A stretch of 64,000 nucleotides of DNA, from positions 25,420,001 to 25,484,000 of the forward strand of contig NC_068569.1 in NCBI RefSeq assembly GCF_025698545.1, in the 5' to 3' direction. This DNA is from Gossypium raimondii. Taxonomy: Eukaryota; Streptophyta; Magnoliopsida; Malvales; Malvaceae. A model generated the notes under the pieces. It was given only the letters and a program-made list of their open reading frames with translations. It searched no databases and was not told the origin of the DNA. Shown here in pieces: positions 22,339 through 34,039 of the stretch. The position numbers and the translations under genes were made by a program. Within the stretch, counting starts at the first letter, position 1, and every line of letters starts with the position of its first letter.

Positions 22339-25300
22339 CGTAATGATTCGAAAGTTAGTGGTGTCAAAAAATATAGTTTCAAAATTTTATTTTTAATATT
22401 CGAGTCTGTAAATATTATTATTTAATATTTACGGGATTAGTTAGTGGTGTCAAAGTTTAGTTCCTTAATTTTGTCAAATGAATAGTTAATTAAAGTACAA
22501 AGGCTAAATTGTAAAAGTAGTAAAAATTAATTGCTATGGATTTTTAATTTCCTGAAGGACCAATTGAGCAATTGAACCACAATGTTATTGTCAAACGGTG
22601 GTGGGCACTAGTTGTAACCCACCAAATTGATTAATCAAGTCTAAGTCTAATAATTAAAAATTAAATAAGTTAATTATGATTTATTATATAATAATCTAAG
22701 TATAAATAATAAAAGAAAAAGAAAAACAACAGATTTTGCTCATCTTCTTCACTTTCACGAAGCAAGAAAGGAAATAAGTGTTTTATGCTTTTTCAACTTT
22801 TCTTTTCCTACATTGTTGGTAAGTATTCAATTCCTTTTCTCGTAACTTTTATATTTTTGAGGTCTCGAGAGCTTGATTTAGCTAACTTGTGTACCAATTT
22901 GCAAAATTCGTAAAATTTATAAAGGTTACCTTGATAGGTTCTTGATGAAATTGGTGTTAAATGGTTATATTTTAAGTTTAGATATAAAAAAAACTAATTT
23001 GTAAAGTGAAAATTGTTATTTTTGAACATAGGGATTAAAATGTAAATAATTAGAAATTGGTATGAAATTTTGTAATTATGGACAGTAGAGAGTCTTTGAA
23101 GGATGTAATTAAGATTGATTTCAAATCGAAGCTCAAATTTGAAAGTTATGACAATTTTGGTTTTAGGGACTAAATTGAATAAAATGCAAAAATTTAAGGA
23201 ACATTTGAAAAGTAAAATTGAAATGACTTATGCTTATAATATGATGTTATAAAGTAATTAGAATTGATATACTGAATCAAATTATTGTATAGATCAAGAA
23301 CCGAACAAAATCGAGGATAATTGTGAAAAGGTAAAATTTCTTATTAATCCTCAAGATTTGGTCATTTTACTGTTTTGTTAAGTAAGTTCATATGGTAGAG
23401 TTGTATTTAATTATTATATATACTTGAATTATGTATTGTGTATGTTCGAATGTAATTTGAATTGTTTACAATTTGGTACAAAAGGTGAAAATGAACTAAT
23501 TTGTAAAGAAATGGTAAATTGAATATTATGATTTTCAATTTGAGGCATTTAGTGAATTGATAGTTGAGTATGACTGGTCGCATCATATTAGTATGAACTT
23601 GATTGATTATCGAGATAGAGGACTAAATTGAAAATAGTATAACTTGGTGAAATTGTGAAATTGGCTTAGAATTGAGACGAATTATGTTATGCTATGTATG
23701 AAATGATTGTTATATGTGTTAAATGTGCCCGAGTGAATGTATTAAAGGATAGGATATGATTGACATGCCAATAAGGTTATTTGCGCGTTGTACGAGATAT
23801 ATGTTGCTACGAAGTTATTACTGATTATATTAGAATCCAACATTTGTTGTAGATTACCGAGTTATATGTCTCTATGGAGACTCTGGTATGGTGGAGGTGT
23901 TGGGAAATGTGCTCATATTATAGTAAACATATAATTGTTTTCTATTTATTTGAACAATGAATAAATAAATAAAGTTAACTTCACATTTCACTATTACGCC
24001 TTTTGTATTTCTGTCTTTTATATTTTGTATGAATAGCGAAATTGTGACAAGCAAATATTAGCTCATTGATTGTCTGAAATTCAAATTAAAGATAAGTGGC
24101 ATTGTAAAGAACGTATACATTGCGAGAAAGACGACTTACTTTAGTAGATAATCTAAATGAGTACGTAATCTTGTAAAAAAATCAAAGTGAGAATTTGGCT
24201 CAAATACTGAGAATGATTATTATGTTGTCTAAAATTTCAATTCGGGAGATGACTAGTCTTGGCTATCAGAGTAGTTGACTCCACTAGTAGAGACATAGAT
24301 GTATTCATTGGTAGAATGATACATTAGATTGAACCCAAGATGAATTAATTCTGAATCCGTTTGTGAATTAATTCACTTGTGACGTTCATGGTGTGATTTA
24401 CCTAAATCCTGAGTTAGTCACTGACCATGCGTATGCAACTCATGTGTTTTGATATAAGTAGAGGCTTATGCTCTAAAGATGATTGAGCCCATAGTTGGTA
24501 TATTGGGTACATGACTTGTGCATTGCATGACTTTACTAGAAACAATGGAATTCATAGCTCAATTAAAGAGTTAATGCTATCCTCTTATTGGCATTGTGTG
24601 GATTGATAAATATGGAACGTGGCCACAGGTTGCTAGTTTTCAAACGAGTAATTTATCACAGTTTTTTGTTGACAGTGATAATATTAATCATTAAGAAGAC
24701 ACAAAGGTGACAATGAGATAAAATAGGATTGTATTGAGTGAATAGATTTAACTCAAAGGAATCAAGGATATCATATGAGGGTAACACACATGACGAGATC
24801 ATTGCACAAAGCAGTTGGATGAATTGCTTTCGTAAATGTATACAATAAGGAGTTTTCAATCATGGTACTTCTTGTGGACTGACTCCATGGTTAAGTAATT
24901 GTGGATTATCGGAACGATGCTTTTGGACATAATTGTAATAACTAAAGCCTAATTGTATATGTCCGATTGGTCCCTCTGCTAGCTTAACAAAAGCTCGATC
25001 GGATTGCATTTGAATCAGATCTACGACTTTGGGAATAATTTAATTGAGTCGATGTATTCGATGCGGAATTAAAATAGGTGGTCGTAAGAATTGTTCAACT
25101 AGAGAATTTGATTAAATAATTTTCTTGAAAATTTAATTTAGAAAATCTAAGTGATTTTTGAAAAAATTAATTTTGATCAAGTAAAATTAAATTAATCAAA
25201 TTAATTAAAATTGATATGATATTTTTGAAAGTTAATTTTTAAGTTAGACAATTGACCAAATGGGTAATTAAACTTGAAAATTGGACCTGAGATCGTAAAT

Positions 25301-27620
25301 TGGGCTCAGGAGCCCAAAATCGAGACCAAGACCCAATAACTGATCAAACCAGGCTCGGTATGTGAAACTGGACTTAGGGTCCAACTCGGGGCTAGACCGA
25401 ACCGATTAGGTTGTCATTGACCCGGACCGAACTAGCAAAAACTGAACCGGCTCGGGGTGCCGTAAGGGTGTCGCACCTACATCACCAGACATAGTGATGT
25501 CGGTGGCTGCGACGGCAGCTTCTTGGTGGCCGATGGCAATTGGTCACCGGTGATTGAGTAGTGGAAGAGTTACATTTCTACTAAAATTCTACCAGAGAAT
25601 TTGATTTCAGAATAATTATTCTAAAAATAATATTATTTTAATAGTTTAATATTAAATTAAATTTAATACTTATCTTAATAGTATTTTATTAATTTAATAT
25701 TAATGTGATTATCTTAATATTAAATTTAATGTTTATCTTGTAGATAAATATTCTATTATTTTAATAAGATTTAATATTAAATTTAATTTAATATTTATTT
25801 TAATAAATATTATATTAATTTAATATTAAAGTGATTAAGTTTAATCATAATTGAACTCTCTAAATTCTCCCTATATAAAGAGAGCCTTGGGTCATTATTT
25901 ACACACACTTGAATTCAAGAGAAAGTTGTAGAGAGAAAATTCTCTGAAGAGTTTATTCTAGAAAATTTCTAGAGATATTTTTTTATTTACAACTTAACTC
26001 AAAAGTTTAGAGAAATTGCAAAATTACCCCACTAGTATTTTTTTGTGAATTTTTTTTATTCGAAGCGAGCCCAAACTCGACAGACGTGAGCTTGAGGATA
26101 GCGGAGAAGACTATTCGATCGAAGCGCTCATCCTAGACGAATAAAAAATGTACAATTTTGATTAAGTGTTTATTACTTCAGATATCACAACCAAGATCTT
26201 GTTTTGGAAAATTTTTTAAAACTCTAGTTTTTCCTAAATTTATTTTTCGTCGTGTTTTTCAAACTCGATTTTTCCAACAGGAGGGACGTATCATTATATG
26301 ATGCCTATGGGCTTTACACTTTGGTGCCCTGGTATGATGTAGTTATTGTTCTGACGAGCAATCCGGTGTGGTGTAGTTACTCGTATATCCGAATATATTT
26401 ATTATACTTCATCGGACTAATGGATTAATGAAAAAGAGAGATGACAGTGAAATATTACGAGCCACATGTTCAAATGGTTATATGATGAATAGATTGTACA
26501 AATGGTATTGAACAGTGGAATCTATGTGTATAGTACTAAATTGAATAGTACGTTATATTACTTGGTTATAAGATGAACTAACCTTATTGTTGTGTTTTGC
26601 TATGTTAGGAAAACCTTATCAAGTTAATTAGTTTGGTATAATTAATTGTAATTCGAGGTAAGTTTATTGTTTAAATACCTAAGAATTTACTAAGCATTCG
26701 ATATGTTTACCCTGTTGTTTTCCCTTTTCTAGTAGGTTGCTAACTTGCGAAACATGTCAAGTGAATTGTCGAGAAGCTCACACTATCCTATAGTTAATTT
26801 GGTAATCTTTCGAATGTTCTAAAGTCTGGTTATGTGGCATGCACATAGGTTTTTTTATATGAGTTTACTTGAAAATAATAGTTGGTTTGAAACTTGGTTA
26901 ATGGTTGTTTTTGAGAAAGTTGGTGTTCATATTATATATGTGTATATGCTGGAATTATGTTAAGCTTTAGATGAAGCATTTGAATAACAAATTGGAAGTG
27001 AAATGGTTTGGTTGATTTTGGAAATGGTAAAAAGGTTGTCCTGGTATGTATTTTGGTTGGCTTTATGAAGGTTTTAGTGATCTTTTAAGCACCATTTGAG
27101 TAATAAAGTTGGTTTGGCATGAAAAAGGTATTAAAATGTGATTTTTGACCATTTTGGCTCAAAGGTATTGGTACATTAAGTAAGGGTATTAATGCTTAGT
27201 GATTTTCTTCAAAATTTTCAAACATCGAATCTTAATATAGTTACGATACAAAGGTAATGTATCGATACCTTGAAGGAAGTATCGGTACTTTAAGTCTAGT
27301 ATCGATACATTTGGTTTTAAATAATTTTTTATAAAACATCAAAGCTTAGAATGGTATCAGTACCTAGATAGGGTATCGATACCTGATCTAAAAACTTTAA
27401 AAACATTGCAATTTGGTCATTTTTTAAACTCGAGTTAGCAAATGAGTTTTAGTAAGCTCGTGTAAATCTCAAAAAAGATTGTATATCATGATGTGAATGT
27501 ATGTTATGATTGTATGTTTGAATGATTTATTTACTGGTTATTTGACGGTAGTTGCTCCGACAATGGTTGTGGCATCTTATAACTCAGACCCGACGATTGG
27601 GTCGGGCGAGGGGTGTTACA
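22339..27620 (+). mobile_element. LTR (probably solo) inserted in the heparanase-like gene, itself holding a nested LTR
   Basis: The start CGTAATGATTCGAAAGTTAG aligns with the LTR terminus at 1487 (TGTAATTACTCGAAAGTTAG). The end is GGGTCGGGCGAGGGGTGTTACA. Flanking words are CTCAC on the left and CTAAC on the right, a 5-bp duplication with one difference, which suggests an old insertion. Without the nested element at 23898-26279 its length is about 2.9 kb. No internal coding region is seen, so it looks like a solo LTR. TATCGATAC-type repeats lie at 27240-27400. The family is probably Gypsy-like, which is inference. Confidence 0.65.
23898..26279. mobile_element. Nested solo LTR with perfect 5-bp target-site duplication
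   Basis: It begins TGTTGGGAAATGTGCTCATA and ends GATTTTTCCAACA. The termini TGTTGG...CCAACA are inverted, and the element is flanked on both sides by GGAGG (23893-23897 and 26280-26284). Length is 2382 bp. A CTCCCTATATAAAGAGAGCC stretch near 25866-25885 looks like the LTR promoter TATA region. No retrotransposon protein or second LTR is present, so it is a solo LTR. The TGTTGG ends and the promoter style suggest a Copia-like family (inference). The perfect duplication makes it younger than the LTR it sits in. Confidence 0.8.
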
Positions 27621-29470
27621 CTAACCTAATTTGATTGAAAAAGTTATTGAGCTGGCCCCATCTTTCCAAGAAAAGGCACCCCTTAGAGAACCCAAAAGAA
27701 ATCTCAACACTTTTCTTGAAACAGAGGCAATTCTTAACCCTTCTTACTTTATATAACACCTGGTCTTATAATGGATCATCAACTTTGATTCTTAAAGAGT
27801 TTAATGTTGAAAGCAGTTTACCACAATTAGTCTAAAGCCCCTCACGAAATGTTTGAACTATGGTTAGTCTAACTAGTTCATACAACCACATTTAAGGTAG
27901 CTTTCTGTTTGGGCCTCTTATCCTAGTTTTTGTAATAACATTTTCTATTCTCAAAATACGATATTCTTTATAGAACATAAATAATCGGCAAATCTATGAG
28001 GATATCATTAAATACTCGTATTTTATTGCATTTATTAAAGCTTTCTTTTTCAAATCCTACAAATAACATAATGTCCAACGAAAGTTAATTTTTATTTTTG
28101 TAAAATAAAATGCTTTTATAAAATTTAATGTAAAAGAAATTATTTACCAAATCCAATAGTCCAACCTTTCCCTGAGGACATTGGTTACAATCGCATTTTT
28201 CAATAGGCCACCAATCCGTTGTAGCAAATACAAAGTTATCATTTGTTTTCGTAATAGGAGTTGCTCCTTGAATCAAAACGTTCACATTTTGTGCAAATAT
28301 GGGGGGACATCCATGAATGTAGGACTATAAGACAAAGTATGCAATTGAAATTCATATTCATAGAATATAAATGTCGCATCCTAAAAATTGGGTTAGTAGC
28401 ACTGGGTTAGTGAACTAGAAACTAGATATAACACCCCAAACCCAGCTTAGACGTTATGACTGGATTTTGAGGAATTACATTAACTTGTTTAAAAAAAAAA
28501 CTTATGTTCAGAAATACCTATTTTAAACCCATAATTTGATTTTGAAATCGTGTGTCTTGAAAGTATTAATTTTGCCAAATCGTTTCCCGTTTTAACGCAA
28601 CGTTCGTTAAAGCTATTTTTTCACTTATAGAAAAACATTTAAGCGATTACTTAATTTTACAGTGGAAAAATTTTCATAGTTATAGTTTTGAAAATCAAAT
28701 TTTAGTTTGATGATTCAAATGATTTTGCAGTTTTAACGTTGAAAATATCAAAATCTGACAAATAGAACAAAAACCAAAACAAAACCCATAAAAACCAGAT
28801 TTACAGTCCAAAAATCTAGAAAAATGCAAACATAAACCATTAACCGAGAAACAATCCGAGCTCCTGCACGCCGTTCGACCCTAAACTCTAAGATTACCTA
28901 GGAAGTCAAAGATAAAACAAATGGGTGAGCTATAAATCTTAGTGTGTAACAAACTCAAATCGTGAACACAAATAACACAAAAATCAAATCACAGAATTGC
29001 AGAAAATCTCATATCGATCAATTGGGAAAAACTAAGAATGCATGTTTATGCCAGTGCAATACTTTTCAGAAAACTTCTTCCCCAACTCCGTTACACACCA
29101 AAATAGAGTTTCCCAAAACTCATCCATCCAATCTCACTAACAGAATAATTGTGATCAATGCCACCAGATAGTGCAGTTAAAATTGCCAGATTGAATATAT
29201 ATGGTCAAGCCACTATATTGCAGCCAGACAGAAATGTGGATAAACCACCATATGGTGCAGATCATTAAACTGCTAGAATTTCTTCCTTTCCATATTATCA
29301 CAACCCTATGCAATGTGACATGACATGCAAATACAAAAACAAAATGATAAGCATGTTGAACATGCATTCATATTTTTAACAGAAATTAGTAAGCATGTGA
29401 TTACATGCTTTGTAGACAAATATATCACAAAGACAATAGAAGCAAATTAGTTTCGCCATAACGTCACATG

Positions 29471-32428
29471 TGTAACACCCCTTACCCGTATCCAACACCG
29501 GAATTGGGTACGAGGCATTACCAAAACACCTACACTTGTAAACGTATTTAACCGAGTTATAAAATTTCATCAAAATTAAAATTTTCAAAATAATTAACAT
29601 GTTTCTATAACTTTTCACAATATATCCTCAAAATATTATAATCATAATAATTAGGGCCTGCGAGACCCGATACATACTCATGCAATTTAATGCTTCATTT
29701 CCATTTCATTCAATTCGCAATTTCTCATGCTCATAATTTAAATCATATCACTAGAAATTTCCATTTAATTCACGTACAATTCAATGACATCAAATTCAAA
29801 ACTAATACGTATTTACCATTTAACTCAATGTTTATTGATTATACCATTCAATAACACATTTATGAAATTCTCAATTTAGCAATGAAAATATCACTTTAGT
29901 TTGAATAACAACATCGTCCTGATATAAATACACTACCACTTATCCATTTACTTTAATTCTTTTGGGCCCATTTGTCACTTACCATCCTTAATCAAATTAG
30001 GGAACGGTCACGGAAAATTGAGTACTTCACTTTCACTTTGCCATAGTATAACTATGGTCTTACGTATGATCACTTATCACTTGTCCCTGATCAGATAAGT
30101 GTAGCCACCTATCACTTTGTTTCTTGATCAGATAAGTGTAGCCACTTATCACTTTGTTTCTTGATCGATAAGTGTAGCCACTTATCACTTTGTCTCTTGA
30201 TCGATAAGTGTAGCCACTTATCACTTTGTCTTTTGATCGATAAGTGTAGCTAAAGCTATCACTTATCACTTTGTCTCTTGATCAGATAAGTATAGCCGAA
30301 GCTATCACTTATCACTTTTCACTTGTCACTTGATCAGATAAGTGTAGGCGAAGCTATCACTTATCACTTTCCACTTGTCACTTGATCAGATAAGTGTAGC
30401 TAAAGCTACCACTTATCACTTTGTCACTTGATCAGAAGTACTCAAATCCGGCTTCAGCTCAATTTGATCATTTATTCATATATCAGGCTTACCAACATGT
30501 GTTAATTCATAAACCATTCATGGTATTATTTCATGCCAAATCATATACTGAATATACCATACACACATACTATGAAACTTTATTTTCACACATAAGCTTA
30601 AACCATGACCAATAATGCACAAAAATAAGCATCATTCATATTTCATCGTTTATGAGTTATAATCAAACATATGACCATTTATACACGAATCATTCATATA
30701 TTTCCCAATTTTCCTCCTCCTCCTCTCCATTCCACATCCTTAATGTGTATAACACACTTAAACAACATTAACCATAATTTCAATATTCACTAACATGTAT
30801 ATTCAAAGCTGTTTATCCGAGTCAGAGTCACTAAATTATTTTTATCCGGAGCTACAGAGCTCCAAATTAAGATCCGTTAATTTTCCTGAAACTAGACTCA
30901 CATATCTTCATACCATAAAATTTTCATAATTTTGGTTCAGCCAAATAGTACAGTTTATTCTTTAAAGTTTCCCTGTTTCGCTGTCTGACAGTTCCGACCA
31001 CTCTTCACTAAAAATTAATTATCTCATTGTACAGAATTCGGATGATGTTTTAGATTGTTTCTTCTAAAATAGACTTATTAAGGATTCTAAACATATAAAC
31101 TATAACTCATAATCATTTTTTACAATTTTAATGATTTTCCAAAGTCAGAATAGGGAACCTGAATTCATTCTGACCTTGTCTCACAAAATCTATTATATCT
31201 CATGATTTACAATTCCATTGCTCACATCATTTCTTTTATAAGAAACTAGACTCAATAAGCTTTAATTTCATATTTTATTCATCCTCTAATTCAATCTCTA
31301 CAATTTTTGGTGCTTTTCAAAGTTACACTACTGCTGCTGTCCAAAACTGCTTTAGTGCAAAATGTTGATTTCCATTTTGCCCCAAATTTCACAGTTTATA
31401 CAATTCGGTCCTTTCTCAATTAACCCTCAATTAATCTAATTTTCTCAATTAGTACTTTACTAGACATTATAAGTTGTTACACAACTGTTGAAATTCAGAA
31501 TTTCCACATATAACTCTATCTTCAAACTCTTTTACTATTAGGTCCCAAACATTCACTTTCTATTCAATTCTTTCAATAAAATCAGCATATGAACAATTTA
31601 AAGCTCTAATCTCATGCTAAATCATCATATACTTCCAGCACATATTCATATCAACTTTCAACTTCTTTCATAAAATCAAAACTAATGAATTTAACAAGTG
31701 GGCCTAGTTGTAAAAGTCATAAAAATACAAAATTTCAAGAAATAGTCAAGAATTGAACTTACTTGTAATAAAATATGAAGAACCAGCTTGAAGAAGCCCT
31801 TCCATGGTGTTTTAGCTGATGAGAATTCAGAAAATGAAGAGAAATCTAGATAATTCCACTTGGGTCCTAACTTTATTAAGCAAATTTTGCAATTTTCCAA
31901 TTTTGCCCTTAATTCTCCTTACTTTCTTGCTGATTTCATGCCTCTGTTGTCCAGCCCAAATAGACCTTGGGTCTATTTTCTTTTAAGCCCTCTTCCTTTT
32001 ATCATTTAAGCTATTTAATCATTTCCCAAAATTTTGCATTTGTTACAATTTAGTCCTTTTGTTCAATTAATTATCGGAACTTTAAAATTTCTTAACGAAA
32101 CTTTAATACTAACTTTTAACACTCCATAAATATTTATAAAATATTTATGGCTCAGTTTAAAATCCTCGAGGTCTTGATACCTCATTTCGATTCTAATTAT
32201 TTTAATATTTATTTCTAGTGCACTATTCACTATTTCAAAAATTTTCCTAACTTCATATTTAACTTATACTTACTAAATTAATAATATTTTCTACCCATTT
32301 GTCGAATTTAGTGATCTCGAATCACCGTTCCGACACCTCTGAAAATTCAAGCCATTACATTTTTTTTTTCGTCGGATTTGTGGTCCCGAAACCACTGTTC
32401 CGACTAAGCCTAAAATCGGGCTATTACA
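29471..32428 (-). mobile_element. Solo LTR, 2958 bp, with perfect target-site duplication ACATG
   Basis: It starts TGTAACACCCCTTACCCGTA and ends AAAATCGGGCTATTACA. ACATG lies directly before (29466-29470) and after (29... copy at 32429-32433), which is the 5-bp duplication expected of LTR retrotransposon integration. There is no internal domain or second LTR. It contains the hairpin tandem array described separately and a GAGCTACAGAGCTCCAAATT block that I recall from Gypsy-type LTRs of cotton. Orientation is judged minus from that block (weak). It is inserted in the older LTR starting at 28427. Confidence 0.85.
30088..30436. repeat. Tandem array of about eight hairpin-forming units
   Basis: Units of 36-52 bp start with TGATCAGATAAGTGTAGC or TGATCGATAAGTGTAGC, then CACTTATCACTTTGT, then a C/T-rich spacer. 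Each unit contains GATAAGTG and its inverse CACTTATC around a loop of four (TAGC) or up to about 14 bases, so every unit can fold into a stem. Later units are longer because of an inserted AAAGCTAT/CGAAGCTAT and an extra CACTTGTCACT. The array lies inside the solo LTR. Confidence 0.85.
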
Positions 32429-33099
32429 ACATGCATGGTCATAAAGCAGATTCAAAGAAATATAGATTAACATATTCAGACATCATATGCTCATAAATAA
32501 ACATAGTGAAACAGAAACATACCATCAGAATTAACGGTAGTCAGTTCATGCGTACTTAATTCACATACCTTAATCATATCACCTACGATAGCATATTAAT
32601 GAATATCATATTTTCATGCCTTATTTGTGTAGTATGGACCCTACGGAGAGTCTAATTATGTATTGCGGATCAAAACGGCCTAGATGGAAAATTTCAAAAG
32701 ATGGGCCCACACGACCCAACTGCCCAGCCGGTATGATCCACACAACCCAATTCATCCAGCCTATGTGTGCACACGACTGTGTGACGTCAACAGAATGCAT
32801 TTCAGTTTTTCGTCGTTCGCTATTTTTCGAGTTTTCTATTACACATCTGATCAGTATTTGATGCCACTCAACACTCGCAATTCCAGATCTTAAAAAGAGA
32901 ATTTAGTTTGCCAGAGAATCTACTGACTCACGATCTTCTCCTAATTGCACCAAAACACACAAATTCACATTAACATCACCTCATTCGCAAAGAACTTAAT
33001 CAGCACAAAATAAATACCAATCAAAAGAAACTAAAACCTTACCCAACACCTCAAATAAACACCGTACTCAAATCAAAAGAGAAGGAATTAAAAAGGTAG

Positions 33100-33217
33100 G
33101 CTTTGCGTGATAGTAATCTTTAGGAAAAATAATGAAGAGAAAGAATCCGATCAAGAGTCCAATAGAAGTTCCAATCCCAAAACCAAAAATTCCCATTAAA
33201 GTACTTAAAAATCCCAT
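33100..33217 (-). pseudogene. Synaptotagmin (SYT1/2-like) first-exon fragment
   Basis: Minus-strand translation from ATG at 33217 gives MGFLSTLMGIFGFGIGTSIG, then LLIGFFLFIIFPKD. It closely resembles the N-terminal membrane anchor of plant synaptotagmins (MGFFSTILGFFGFGVGISIG, then LVIGYFLFIYF). These proteins hold the ER to the plasma membrane through this anchor, an SMP domain and two C2 domains. After PKD the similarity stops, no GT donor follows, and no SMP or C2 exon is seen within several kilobases. It is either a captured exon or the remnant of a gene lost to LTR insertions. Confidence 0.65.
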
Positions 33218-34039
33218 TTTTTTTCCAGGCCAGATTGGCTCTTTTGATGAAGAAAACATGAACAAAAATGGAGTTGGGTTTAAAATCAAAGGAAGAAAAA
33301 AACTAAAATAAAAGAAGAGGTTTTAAAACGGGAGATATTTTTACAATAGTAATGGAGAAACTAAGAGATACCTAGATGTAATCTTAACAAAAACCTTGAA
33401 CTTTGATTAAAAGAAGTGAAAAAATATATTTTTAACAAATACCTCTAGATGAAATCTGAACATGAAAAAGGAAAAGTAAAATACATTGAAGCCGGGATAA
33501 ATTCGTTGCTTACCATTACAGTTTTGGGTTTATAGTAAATGCAGAGAAACAAAATTGCAAAATAGAATTTTGAAAATAAAATAAATAAATAAACAAATAA
33601 CCCAAAAGAAACTGCAGTAAGAAGAACAAACAAAAAAATTGAAGAATAAGAGAGTGGAAAACGTGGGCATAGAATTGGGAAAAAATTAAGGAAAACAAAT
33701 AATTTTTATTTTATTATTATTTTAAGAGAATAAAATGAAATGAAAATTAAATCAAATTTAAACTATCCATAATTCCACCAGTTCCTCATTCAACAGATTT
33801 TTCTTCCGAATTTAAAACAAAATAATAATAATTCCCACTTTACACACATAAGATTCAAACACAAGACCTTCATGCAATTTGAAATTTTACCACTAAACTA
33901 ACAAGCTCACACAAAAATACAACACTTAACAACTGAACTAGATAAATTCACTTTATAAAATTTTCACAATCATAACTCAAAATCAGGACGTGACCACTCT
34001 TGGTTTCACTAACCCATTTTTTTCTAACTCAATTTTTGG
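33218..34039. other. Non-coding stretch, with a possible tRNA-derived SINE relic at 33838-33912
   Basis: 33218-33800 may be the former upstream region of the synaptotagmin exon. Read on the minus strand, 33912-33838 has TTAGTTTAGTGGTAAA (like an RNA polymerase III A box) followed some 30 bases later by GTGTTTGAATCTT (like a B box). This pair suggests a decayed tRNA-derived SINE. The ends and the poly-A tail are not recognisable. It is a weak call. Confidence 0.3.

Larger units (their letters stand above)
21350..28325 (-). pseudogene. Heparanase-like (GH79 family) gene, decayed and split by LTR insertions
   Basis: Minus-strand pieces follow the order of plant heparanase-like (AtGUS-type) genes. 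Near 28150-28320: FVFATTDWWPIEKCD. Near 27640-27830: a SLRIKV-like piece, then GFSKGCLFLERWGQLNNFFN. Near 22095-22240: ARGFMDYTISRGCKIDSYDFG-like sequence. Near 21868-22017: RAKVKAKQYGKDVIILKNLV, then EMYPEPETQTEILGPGGF. Near 21790-21845: VDGTTQHIYNLGP. Near 21500-21690: GDDSNLI and AWVSESGGAFHGGGKDVS. Near 21354-21410: YFDQLGMASAYNHKV. Functional enzymes are extracellular GH79 glycosidases. Here the conserved GNELSG reads GNGLYG, so the acid/base Glu is lost. There are stops and frame shifts in several exons, and the C-terminal third is missing. An LTR (22339-27620) separates exons 2 and 3. Confidence 0.85.
28427..33060. mobile_element. LTR relic, interrupted by a younger solo LTR
   Basis: The left part (28427-29470) begins TATAACACCCCAAACCCAGC and aligns with the LTR start at 10384. 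It carries the GGGTGAGCTATAAATCTTAG block and degenerate TGCAG-type sub-repeats at 29160-29280. The right part resumes after 32433 with the same style (CGTACTTAATTC..., ACACGACTGTGTGACG near 32765). The right end is not clear. I put it near 33060, where the sequence changes to the synaptotagmin fragment. No proteins are seen. It is old. Confidence 0.5.

Noticed and set aside
30088-30436. CRISPR-like array of repeated units with spacers
   Set aside because: The units are contiguous, vary in length, have near-identical spacers and lie in an LTR of a plant genome. It is a tandem repeat.
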